From: an uncultured bacterium
Lineage (GTDB): Bacteria; Actinomycetota; Coriobacteriia; Coriobacteriales; Coriobacteriaceae
Direction: 5' to 3'
DNA: 5,068 nt
Assembly (NCBI GenBank): GCA_905214895.1
Contig: CAJMNP010000077.1
Coordinates: forward strand, 1-5,068
A program made the position numbers and the translations under genes. The notes beneath the pieces are model-generated. The model made no database searches. It was given only the letters and a program-made list of their open reading frames with translations, and was not told the DNA's origin. This document shows positions 1 through 5,068 of this stretch, piece by piece. Each line of letters opens with the position of its first letter. Within the stretch, counting starts at the first letter, position 1.

Positions 1-2
1 TT

Positions 3-57
3 GACGGAGCGATTTTGGTTGTTTCTGCAAAAGACGGCGTTCAGGCGCAGACCCGGC
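3..57 (+). pseudogene. Fragment of a translational GTPase (tetracycline ribosomal-protection / EF-G type)
   Basis: Read from base 3, this stretch gives DGAILVVSAKDGVQAQTR and then a proline. This matches from memory the conserved strand-loop segment that follows the G3 motif in the GTPase domain of Tet(M)/Tet(W)-type ribosomal-protection proteins and their EF-G relatives; the AKDGVQAQTR wording favours the Tet type. It is only about 18 residues. The frame then runs without a stop into MarR-like sequence, which is not part of any GTPase of this family. The rest of the GTPase is absent, so nothing functional is encoded here. It is either the edge of a misjoined contig or a remnant of a rearrangement. 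The family call rests on one short motif, so it supports 'translational GTPase' well and a specific resistance class poorly. Confidence 0.6.
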
Positions 58-239
58 CGGCGCAAAAAGCCGAGCAACAGGCATTCGAGGCGCTCGAGCC
101 GTGGGAACAGCGCGAGATCATGCGCTTGGTCGGTAAGTTCTCCCATGTTCTTAACGAAGAGTGCGAGGCATTTAAACGGCAAGTGGCCGCCGAGAACGAG
201 GCTGACGATAAGGGAGAAGGGGAGACATGCGACTCTTAA
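58..239 (+). CDS. MarR-family transcriptional regulator, C-terminal part only
   Basis: The last ~59 residues, ending at TAA 237-239, contain LEPWEQREIMRLVGKFSHVLNEECEAF followed by a charged tail. This resembles the end of MarR proteins: a 'Leu-x-x-x-Glu' start to a long helix, then the closing helix that helps form the dimer. The winged helix-turn-helix and the start codon are missing, because the upstream frame is occupied by an unrelated GTPase-like fragment; the true left boundary of native sequence lies somewhere around 54-75. The gene overlaps the start of the first ABC transporter by 13 nt, so the two are co-transcribed and probably translationally coupled. MarR genes placed directly before two ABC half-transporters commonly control them, often as ligand-responsive repressors; that role is inferred from position. 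A different small helical regulator cannot be excluded without the DNA-binding domain. Confidence 0.68.
211..226 (+). promoter_or_regulatory. Ribosome binding site for ABC transporter 1
   Basis: A purine run containing AGGGAG (211-216) and AAGGGGAG (217-224) lies just before the ATG at 227, inside the end of the MarR frame. It supports the start at 227. A second in-frame ATG at 239 overlaps the MarR stop as TAATG and would suit coupled re-initiation, but its distance from the purine run (14 nt) is too long for an independent site. Using 239 would shorten the protein by only four residues. Confidence 0.6.
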
Positions 240-1963
240 TGAGATTTATGAGGCCGTATCGCGGGCTGATTGCGGTGACGCTGTTTGTACTGCTGATAGA
301 TAACGTCGGCACGCTGCTGGTGCCTACAATGTTGGCGAATATGGTCAATACTGGTATCACGACGGGCGATGTCGACTACATTTTACGCAACGGCCTATAC
401 ATGTTTATCGCGACCAGCATGGCTAGCGGCGGCACGGTGCTGGGCTGCTATCTTTCGGCGCGCCTGGCCGCCAACGTGGCCTGCGATATCCGCAATGCCG
501 TGTACGACAAATCGCTCGAGCTCGCTGCCAGCGATTTTGAGCGCTTTGGCACGGGGTCGATGATCACGCGCTCGCTCAACGACATCAACGTGATTCAGCA
601 GGCCATTCTGCAGACGATTCAGTTGGTGCTGCCGGTGCCGTTCTTGGCCGTCGCGGGCATTATTTTTGCTTGGTTCATCGATCCCGCCATGGGAACGCTG
701 CTGGGCGTGGTGGTTGCGATCGTGCTGGTGGCGGCGGTCTTTACGGTGGCTAACGCCGCGCCGATTTTTATGCGCCTTCAGAGCTTTATCGACCGTATGA
801 ACGTGGTGCTGCGTGAGAACATCGTGGGCGTTCGCGTCATCCGCGCTTTCAATAAGGAGCGCCACGAGGAGCAGCGCCTGGACGAGGTATTTAGCGATTA
901 CGCTGACAATGCCATTAAGGTCAACCACCTGTTTGTGGGGCTCGACAGCTCCAGCTTCTTTTTGATGAACATCGCCGAGGTGGCGGTGCTGTGGGTGGGC
1001 GGCAACCGCGTGGGCGCCCATGCGATGCAAATTGCGAGCATCTCCGCGGTGCTCGAGTATGCAATCCTGATCCTGTTCTTTGTGATGATGGCGCAGATGG
1101 TGGTGCTGACGCTTCCGCGTGCCGCTGCATGTCTGAACCGCGCGCAGCAGGTGCTGGAGATTGAGCCGAGCATTGTCGATGGTGAGGGTACGCTCGACGC
1201 GGGAACGTCCGACTCAAAGGACGGAACAGGCGCGGTCGCCGTGTTCGACCATATGTCGTTCCGTTTTGACGATGCCGACGAGGACACGCTGTGCGATCTG
1301 AACTTTACCTGTCGCCGCGGTCAGACGACCGCGATCGTGGGTTCGACGGGATCGGGCAAATCGACGGTGGCCAAGCTCTTGTTGCGTTTCCACGATGCCA
1401 CGAAGGGCGCCATTCGCCTGAACGGCGTTGACCTGCGCGACCTTTCGCAAGGTGAGATTCGCGGGCATATCGCTTACGTGCCGCAGAAGGCGTGGCTGTT
1501 CTCGGGTACGGTGGCGAGCAACCTGCGCTTTGGCAACGAGGGCGCGACTGAGGCTGACATGCTCCATGCGCTGGAGGTTGCCCAGAGCACCTTTGTGCTC
1601 GACCAGCCGCAGGGGCTCGATACCCCGGTGGCGCAGGGCGGCACGAACTTTTCGGGCGGCCAGCGCCAGCGTCTGGCTATCGCCCGTGCGCTCATGAAGC
1701 ATGCCGATCTATATATCTTCGATGACAGTTTCTCGGCCCTGGACTTTAAGACCGATGCCGCCCTGCGCCATGCGTTGCAAGACGAGACGCGTGACGCTGC
1801 CGTGCTCATCATCGCGCAGCGCATCTCGACGATCTTGCACGCCGACCAGATCGTCGTGCTCAAGGACGGTGAGGTTGTGGGCTTGGGCACGCATGGCGAG
1901 CTTATGGAAACCTGCGAGGTGTACCGCGCCATCGCGGAATCGCAAATGAAGGGAGGTGAGTAG
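227..1963 (+). CDS. ABC exporter half-transporter 1 (TMD-NBD), degenerate-site subunit of a heterodimer
   Basis: This 578-residue protein has the normal length for a membrane-domain plus ATPase-domain half-exporter. Hydrophobic segments lie near residues 13-34, 54-78, 133-151, 155-177, 242-260 and 271-297, giving the six helices of a type I exporter fold. The ATPase domain starts near 338 and shows Walker A GSTGSGKST (372-380, Lys378), Q-loop Gln420, signature SGGQ (476-479), and Walker B ending IFDD (Asp499, then Asp500 where the catalytic Glu is expected) followed by SALD. The switch His is replaced by Gln531 in IIAQRIST. Asp500 plus Gln531 mark a catalytically weak ATP site, as in TM287 or TAP1. 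Its partner is the next gene, which carries the complementary changes. The complex should sit in the cytoplasmic membrane and export a substrate that the sequence does not reveal; drug, peptide or lipid are all possible. The upstream MarR gene favours a multidrug or toxic-compound role by inference. Confidence 0.93.
   Translation: MRLLMRFMRPYRGLIAVTLFVLLIDNVGTLLVPTMLANMVNTGITTGDVDYILRNGLYMFIATSMASGGTVLGCYLSARLAANVACDIRNAVYDKSLELAASDFERFGTGSMITRSLNDINVIQQAILQTIQLVLPVPFLAVAGIIFAWFIDPAMGTLLGVVVAIVLVAAVFTVANAAPIFMRLQSFIDRMNVVLRENIVGVRVIRAFNKERHEEQRLDEVFSDYADNAIKVNHLFVGLDSSSFFLMNIAEVAVLWVGGNRVGAHAMQIASISAVLEYAILILFFVMMAQMVVLTLPRAAACLNRAQQVLEIEPSIVDGEGTLDAGTSDSKDGTGAVAVFDHMSFRFDDADEDTLCDLNFTCRRGQTTAIVGSTGSGKSTVAKLLLRFHDATKGAIRLNGVDLRDLSQGEIRGHIAYVPQKAWLFSGTVASNLRFGNEGATEADMLHALEVAQSTFVLDQPQGLDTPVAQGGTNFSGGQRQRLAIARALMKHADLYIFDDSFSALDFKTDAALRHALQDETRDAAVLIIAQRISTILHADQIVVLKDGEVVGLGTHGELMETCEVYRAIAESQMKGGE
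1949..1958 (+). promoter_or_regulatory. Ribosome binding site that decides the start of ABC transporter 2
   Basis: AAGGGAGGTG contains GGAGG at 1952-1956, eight bases before the ATG at 1965. An in-frame GTG at 1956 would add three residues (MSS) but lies within the binding site itself, so it cannot be the start served by this site. ATG 1965 is therefore preferred. The site sits inside the last codons of transporter 1, whose TAG is at 1961-1963, so the two genes are tightly coupled. Confidence 0.8.
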
Positions 1964-1964
1964 C

Positions 1965-2210
1965 ATGGCCGAGGAGCTCAGGAAGCAAGGTGGTGTTGTC
2001 GATACCGCCGCTGCGGACGCTGCCGATAAAACGGTCGACCAGGCGACCGTAACGCCCGAGCTGGATGACGCCGCCAAGGCTGCAGCCGCGCGCGAGGCTC
2101 GCCGCCAGGCGCTCTATGAGGAAAATGAGCGCGCGGAGGATGAGCGCGCTCGAGCCGAGGCGGAGCGCATGCGCGATGTGGACGATGAAGACGAGGACGA
2201 GACGCCTCGG
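1965..2210 (+). other. Acidic, probably helical N-terminal extension of ABC transporter 2
   Basis: Residues 1-82 precede the first membrane segment and have no hydrophobic stretch. They are Ala-rich up to about 45, then strongly charged: alternating Arg and Glu from about 43 to 70 looks like a single alpha-helix or coiled coil, ending in an acidic cluster DVDDEDEDE (71-79). Exporters of this family usually begin only a short distance before the first membrane helix. The extension should lie in the cytoplasm. Its role is unknown; a contact with the partner subunit or with the membrane face is possible but not shown. Confidence 0.7.
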
Positions 2211-3980
2211 GATACCTGGGCGACGGTGCGCCGCCTGTGGAGCGAGGCTGCCGGCGACCATTGGCGCTTCTATATCGTGTTCGCGAGCATTGTGTTCTAT
2301 GCCATCTTTAACACCGCTGCGCCGGCATATAGCGCCCGCGTGATCGATGAGCTGTGGGGTCACATTCAGGTGGCGTTTGCCAACGACACCACCTTCAACA
2401 TCACCTGGGAGAACTGCGGCAGGACCATCTTCATCTACTTTATGATCTGGACGGCCGCTGCCTCGTTCTACGCGCTCCAGAGCTTTTTGATGTCGAGCGT
2501 GGCCGAACGCCTCAACCTACGTCTGCGTAACCGCATCGCCCAAAAGCTCAATCGTCTGCCGCTCGCCTATTTTGACGCGCATCGTCCCGGCGAGGTCGTC
2601 AGCCGTGCGACCAACGACCTGGACAAGATGTCCGAGAGCATGCAGCGCGGCTTGCTGCAGCTTCTGGTGTCGATCGGTACCGTGGTGGGCGCCGTGAGCG
2701 TGATGTTCGTGTTTAGCGTGCCACTTACGCTGGTCTTTTTGTTCTTTACGGCGTTGTCGCTGCTGGTGACCAAGGTGGTCTCGCGTCGCACGCATGACGT
2801 AACCGGCGAGCGCCAGGAGTGGGTGTCCAAGATTACGAGTGCGGTCGAGGAAGGCTACTCGGGCCGTCTGGTGATTCGCGCGTTTAACCGCGAGCGTCAG
2901 AGCTCTGCCGAGGTGCACCAGGCCTCGGGCGAGCTGGCGCGCGTGAGTGCCAAGGCCGACTTTATGATCAACGCCGTGGGCCCCGCGGTGCGCTTTATCG
3001 GCCGCCTGGCACAGATCGTGATTGCGATTGTGGGCTGCAGCATGCTGGTTGCCGGCCACATGACCGTCGGTGTGTTCCAGGCGTTCTTCCAGTTTATCTA
3101 CGAGGCATCCGAGCCCATGACGCAGCTGTCGTTTACCTTCAACTCGCTGCAGAGCGCGCTGGCGAGTGCGGAGCGCGTGTTCGACCTGCTCGATGAGCCC
3201 GAGATGGAGGCGGATCCGCAGCCGGGCGAGGCTGCCAAGCTGCCGGGTCGCGTGAAGGGCCGCGTCGCCTTTGAGCATGTGCGCTTTGGCTACACGCCCG
3301 AAAAGCCGCTTATGCGCGACGTGTCGTTTACCGCCGAGCCAGGCCAGAAGATCGCCGTGGTGGGAACCACGGGCGCGGGCAAGACCACGCTCATCAACCT
3401 GCTCATGCGCTTCTACGAGATTGACGGCGGGCGCATTACGCTCGACGGCGTGGATACGAGCCGCATGGATCGTGGCGAGCTGCGCCAGCAGTTTGGCATG
3501 GTGTTGCAGGACGCCTGGCTGTTCGACGGAACGATTGCCGAAAACATCGCCTACGGCTGCCCCGAGGCGACGCGCGAGGAGGTCGTGGCTGCCGCCCGCG
3601 CCGCGCAGGTCGACTTCTTTGTGCGCACCATGCCGCAGGGTTATGACACGCGGGTGGCCAACGATGCCGAGAGCATTAGTCAGGGCCAGCGCCAGCTGCT
3701 GACCATTGCGCGCGTGCTGCTCAACAACCCGGCGATTCTCATCCTGGACGAGGCGACGTCGAGCGTGGACACGCGCACCGAGCTTGCCATCGGCCGCGCC
3801 ATGGACGCGCTCATGCGCGGGCGCACGAGCTTTGTAATCGCGCATCGCCTGTCGACGATCGTTGATGCCGACCTCATCCTGGTCATGGATCACGGCAACA
3901 TTATCGAGCAGGGCACGCACAAGGAGCTGTTGGCTGCCGAGGGCGCCTACGCCGACCTCTATCTGAGCCAGTTCGCATGA
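1965..3980 (+). CDS. ABC exporter half-transporter 2 (TMD-NBD), catalytic-site subunit with a charged N-terminal extension
   Basis: This 671-residue protein is about 80-90 residues longer than transporter 1 because of a hydrophilic N-terminal extension (1-82) rich in Ala, Glu, Asp and Arg. Six hydrophobic segments follow near 101-122, 153-176, 230-250, 252-271, 340-363 and 365-390. The ATPase domain shows A-loop Tyr443, Walker A GTTGAGKTT (467-475, Lys473), Q-loop Gln515, signature SQGQ (572-575) in place of SGGQ, Walker B ILILDE with Asp595 and catalytic Glu596, D-loop SSVD, and switch His627 in IAHRLST. Intact Walker B and His with an altered signature is the mirror image of transporter 1, so the two should pair into an exporter with one fully active ATP site (this Walker A/B with SGGQ of transporter 1) and one degenerate site. 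It follows transporter 1 after a single base, in the same operon. The transported substrate cannot be read from the sequence. Confidence 0.94.
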   Translation: MAEELRKQGGVVDTAAADAADKTVDQATVTPELDDAAKAAAAREARRQALYEENERAEDERARAEAERMRDVDDEDEDETPRDTWATVRRLWSEAAGDHWRFYIVFASIVFYAIFNTAAPAYSARVIDELWGHIQVAFANDTTFNITWENCGRTIFIYFMIWTAAASFYALQSFLMSSVAERLNLRLRNRIAQKLNRLPLAYFDAHRPGEVVSRATNDLDKMSESMQRGLLQLLVSIGTVVGAVSVMFVFSVPLTLVFLFFTALSLLVTKVVSRRTHDVTGERQEWVSKITSAVEEGYSGRLVIRAFNRERQSSAEVHQASGELARVSAKADFMINAVGPAVRFIGRLAQIVIAIVGCSMLVAGHMTVGVFQAFFQFIYEASEPMTQLSFTFNSLQSALASAERVFDLLDEPEMEADPQPGEAAKLPGRVKGRVAFEHVRFGYTPEKPLMRDVSFTAEPGQKIAVVGTTGAGKTTLINLLMRFYEIDGGRITLDGVDTSRMDRGELRQQFGMVLQDAWLFDGTIAENIAYGCPEATREEVVAAARAAQVDFFVRTMPQGYDTRVANDAESISQGQRQLLTIARVLLNNPAILILDEATSSVDTRTELAIGRAMDALMRGRTSFVIAHRLSTIVDADLILVMDHGNIIEQGTHKELLAAEGAYADLYLSQFA

Positions 3981-4012
3981 TGTGACAAAGGGACAGTCCC
4001 TTTGTCACATCA
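3978..4012. repeat. Perfect 35-nt palindrome overlapping the stop codon (REP-like hairpin)
   Basis: The left arm TGATGTGACAAAGGGAC (3978-3994) is an exact inverted copy of GTCCCTTTGTCACATCA (3996-4012), with a single A at 3995 in the centre. The first three bases are the TGA stop of ABC transporter 2. In RNA it would form a stem of about 15-16 bp with a tight loop. No T-run follows, so it is not a classic intrinsic terminator on its own. GGGACAGTCCC cores of this kind occur, from memory, in dispersed intergenic palindromes of several bacteria, including Coriobacteriia; this is the reason for calling it REP-like. It may protect the 3' end of the operon mRNA. Confidence 0.75.
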
Positions 4013-4017
4013 CAAAT

Positions 4018-4053
4018 AAGGCGCGCCGGGGGCGAATCCTCTGGCGCGCCTTT
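4018..4053. terminator. GC-rich bidirectional terminator between the ABC operon and cysE
   Basis: AAGGCGCGCC (4018-4027) pairs perfectly with GGCGCGCCTT (4043-4052) around a 15-nt loop. Plus-strand transcripts from the ABC operon meet TTT and a mixed T/G stretch after the stem. Minus-strand transcripts from cysE meet TTATTTG. Both T-runs are short, but the 10-bp all-paired stem and the position between convergent stop codons (3980 and 4089) fit a shared terminator. The remaining bases to 4088 show nothing further. Confidence 0.72.
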
Positions 4054-4088
4054 GCGTTGGCGTCAATGTTGTCGGTGGTCGTTCGCCT

Positions 4089-4790
4089 CTAGCGTTCGTC
4101 CACGAGTTTGGCGACGAGGGCTTTGAGCTCGGCCACCTCTCGCTCGAGTTCCTTGACGCGGCGGGCATTCTCGGTGATGCCTTGGCGGTTGAGCGCGGAC
4201 TGCTCGGCGGCATCGTCGGGCATGTACTCGCGATGCTGCTTGGCATCGAAGCTCTCCTCGAATACGCGGCAGCCGTTGCGCTTGATGATGCGTCCCGGCA
4301 CGCCCACGACAGTGCAGTTGTCGGGCACGTCCTTGACGACAACCGAGTTGCCGCCGATCTTGACGTTGTTGCCGATGCGAATGTTGCCGAGCACCTTGGC
4401 GCCTGTGCCCACGGTGACGTTGTTGCCCAGGGTGGGGTGGCGCTTGCCGGTCTCGTTGCCGGTGCCGCCAAGCGTGACGCCCTGGTAGAGCACGCAGTTG
4501 TCGCCCACGACGGTGGTTTCGCCGATGACGACGCCGCTGCCGTGGTCGATGAATACGCCGGGATAAATTTTCGCGGCGGGAGGGATTTCTATGCCCGTAA
4601 AAATTTTGGAGCATTGACTGACGATGCGGGCGAGCAGTTTGAGGTGAATCCGATAAAGAAAATTGGCGAATCGGTGGTGAGATAAGGCGTGCACCCCCGA
4701 ATACGTCAAAAATATTTCAAATTTATTTCTCGCGGCGGGGTCGTTCTTCTTCGCGGCGGCGATATCCGCCCGCAGCCTTTTAAACCACAT
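4089..4790 (-). CDS. cysE: Serine O-acetyltransferase (mosaic of two sequence types)
   Basis: This cytoplasmic enzyme acetylates L-serine with acetyl-CoA to O-acetylserine, the first step of cysteine synthesis. At 233 residues it is the short bacterial form. It has a helical N-terminal part (1-65) with the DPA and GVHAxxxHR motifs, then a left-handed beta-helix of hexapeptide repeats (about 66-170). Family catalytic positions are present: Asp82-His83 in IDHGSG and His118 in [19 protein letters not shown] (105-116) matches the cofactor/substrate region. A charged coiled-coil-like tail follows (205-233). The usual EIHPxAKIG is here EIPPAAKIY (68-76), so a normally conserved His is Pro70. The 5' half uses AT-rich codons (TTT for 5 of 7 Phe, AAA for 5 of 7 Lys, ATA and AGA present) while the rest uses mostly GC-ending codons, with the change near residues 91-110. 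The frame is intact. It is convergent to the ABC operon and functionally unrelated to it. Confidence 0.92.
   Translation of the reverse strand: MWFKRLRADIAAAKKNDPAARNKFEIFLTYSGVHALSHHRFANFLYRIHLKLLARIVSQCSKIFTGIEIPPAAKIYPGVFIDHGSGVVIGETTVVGDNCVLYQGVTLGGTGNETGKRHPTLGNNVTVGTGAKVLGNIRIGNNVKIGGNSVVVKDVPDNCTVVGVPGRIIKRNGCRVFEESFDAKQHREYMPDDAAEQSALNRQGITENARRVKELEREVAELKALVAKLVDER
4460..4520 (-). other. Probable junction inside cysE between foreign 5' half and native 3' half
   Basis: The junction is placed by codon use. Up to Glu91 (codon at 4518-4520) the gene carries codons such as AGA, ATA, TTA, AAA and TTT. After about residue 110 it is dominated by GAG, AAG, AAC, CTC and TTC. The change falls in the family's most conserved stretch ([20 protein letters not shown]), where two different cysE genes would share most nucleotide identity and where either recombination or an assembler could switch templates without breaking the frame. 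The exact base cannot be fixed from this sequence alone. Confidence 0.55.
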
Positions 4791-4797
4791 CTGTTTT

Positions 4798-4802
4798 CTC
4801 CT
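4798..4802 (-). promoter_or_regulatory. Ribosome binding site of cysE
   Basis: On the minus strand AAAAAGGAGAAAACAG precedes the ATG at 4790, with AGGAG at 4802-4798 and seven bases between. It clearly supports the start at 4790. The A-rich setting differs from the binding sites of the two ABC genes and resembles Firmicutes leaders. Confidence 0.8.
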
Positions 4803-4911
4803 TTTTCATTTTATCGGCGGGCAATTTTCTTTACTTACTTTCCGCCGTCCCCGACAAGCGGGCGATTTAGCGGCGGCGCACAAGAAAAACGCAACCGTTT
4901 TTGTCCGAAAT

Positions 4912-4962
4912 AAAAAAAGCGCCTCTATACCAAATAGCCGATACTATATAGTATAAAGGCGC
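4912..4962 (-). terminator. Intrinsic terminator for a minus-strand transcript entering from the right
   Basis: GCGCCTCTATAC (4919-4930) pairs with GTATAAAGGCGC (4951-4962) over 12 positions with one mismatch, around a 20-nt loop. On the minus strand the stem is followed at once by seven T (4918-4912) and then ATTT. This is a well-formed rho-independent terminator. It would end a transcript from a gene to the right of the window and insulate cysE, so cysE needs its own promoter between 4911 and 4803. Confidence 0.82.
4941..4954. repeat. 14-nt perfect AT palindrome inside the terminator
   Basis: ATACTATATAGTAT equals its own reverse complement. It spans part of the terminator loop and the first bases of one arm, so it could compete with the terminator pairing or serve as a protein-binding site. 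It may be chance in an AT-rich stretch. Confidence 0.45.
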
Positions 4963-5007
4963 GGTCAAACGCTGTTCCACTTTATTTCGAAAAAGGCAAA
5001 ACTTTTT

Positions 5008-5067
5008 TCAAAGCGCGCGCTTTTTCCTCATTTCGCCCGATAACGGAGGCTGCCGCAGAGGATTAGT
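5008..5067 (-). CDS. Possible C-terminal end of a minus-strand reading frame (unrecognised)
   Basis: On the minus strand the frame from 5067 reads TNPLRQPPLSGEMRKKRAL and stops at TGA (5010-5008), 46 bases before the terminator hairpin begins at 4962. The position before a terminator is what a gene end would show. However, the stretch is only 19 codons, has no recognisable domain, and PPLSGE-type peptides also come from translated intergenic repeats. It may therefore be non-coding repeat sequence rather than a gene. Confidence 0.2.
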   Translation of the reverse strand, partial: TNPLRQPPLSGEMRKKRAL

Positions 5068-5068
5068 C

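Larger units (their letters stand above)
4791..5068. other. AT-richer, largely non-coding region upstream of cysE
   Basis: These 278 bases hold the cysE ribosome binding site, a minus-strand terminator, two short palindromes, two diverged inverted arms and at most a gene end at the far right. I found no convincing -35/-10 pair for cysE between the terminator and the start; TTGTCG on the minus strand with a poor -10 (GTAAAG) 17 bases later is the best candidate and is not reliable. No tRNA or riboswitch pattern is visible. Base composition, with long A and T runs, differs from the GC-rich centre of the window and matches the 5' half of cysE. Confidence 0.6.

Noticed and set aside
395..1030. 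A 211-codon minus-strand frame opposite ABC transporter 1
   Set aside because: Its His/Arg/Gln-rich composition is typical of antisense reading of GC-rich DNA, and no sensible start context supports it.
1956..1964. GTG at 1956 as the start of ABC transporter 2
   Set aside because: It lies within the ribosome binding site GGAGG; ATG 1965 has ideal spacing.
2517..3920. A 467-codon open frame on the minus strand opposite ABC transporter 2
   Set aside because: It is an antisense shadow of a GC-rich gene: the translation is His/Arg/Ala-rich with no motif or membrane pattern, and it lies fully inside a convincing ABC gene.
4182..4685. A 167-codon plus-strand frame opposite cysE
   Set aside because: It has a low-complexity Val/Ala/Asp-rich translation without domains and overlaps cysE, whose motifs and ribosome binding site are clear.
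4779..4808. A nine-codon leader peptide (MKKEKTDVV) overlapping the cysE start on the minus strand
   Set aside because: Its start has no good ribosome binding site, it contains no Cys or Ser run, and there is no attenuator-like hairpin pair between it and cysE; it is a chance frame across the real binding site.
4689..4913. A 74-codon plus-strand frame across the cysE start and upstream region
   Set aside because: It overlaps the 5' end of cysE antisense, has no recognisable domain, and its later part coincides with repeat-like sequence.
4955..4980. TTGACC on the minus strand as a -35 box for a promoter reading into the terminator
   Set aside because: The only TATA-like hexamer downstream is about 14 bases away, the spacing is wrong, and the region is explained by the terminator stem.

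Overview
The main body of this window (about 60 to 4460) looks like the chromosome of a GC-rich gut actinobacterium of class Coriobacteriia, most likely a Collinsella-type organism. I infer this from the GC-rich codon use, the style of the MarR/ABC/ABC operon and the 3' part of cysE; no database search was possible. No new biological system is evident. The points of most interest are an asymmetric ABC exporter and signs that both edges of the window come from other DNA.

Layout: (1) Bases 3-57 encode a short piece that reads as a translational GTPase of the tetracycline ribosomal-protection/EF-G family, joined in frame to (2) the C-terminal ~59 residues of a MarR-family regulator ending at 239. 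(3) ABC half-transporter 1 (227-1963) overlaps the MarR stop by 13 nt. (4) ABC half-transporter 2 (1965-3980) starts one base after the first transporter's stop. The regulator and two half-transporters form one plus-strand operon whose promoter lies outside the window. (5) The convergent gap 3981-4088 holds a perfect 35-nt palindrome that includes the stop codon of transporter 2, followed by a GC-rich terminator hairpin usable from both sides. (6) cysE (serine O-acetyltransferase) occupies 4089-4790 on the minus strand. (7) The last 278 bases are AT-richer and essentially non-coding; they hold a strong minus-strand terminator, two short palindromes, diverged inverted arms and possibly the last codons of another minus-strand reading frame.

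How the genes work together: the two half-transporters almost certainly form a heterodimeric exporter. Transporter 1 has Asp for the catalytic Glu and Gln for the switch His, but an intact SGGQ signature. Transporter 2 has intact Walker B Glu and switch His, but SQGQ for SGGQ. Together they give one consensus and one degenerate ATP site, as in the TM287/288, BmrCD and TAP class. The MarR protein is the probable local regulator. cysE is an unrelated, convergently transcribed biosynthesis gene.

Caution: the left ~57 bases and the right ~550-600 bases (5' half of cysE plus upstream DNA) differ in identity or codon use from the centre, and each changeover lies in or beside protein-coding sequence that stays in frame. 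The simplest explanation is a chimeric assembly (contig ends joined through shared short sequence); genuine recombination is the alternative.
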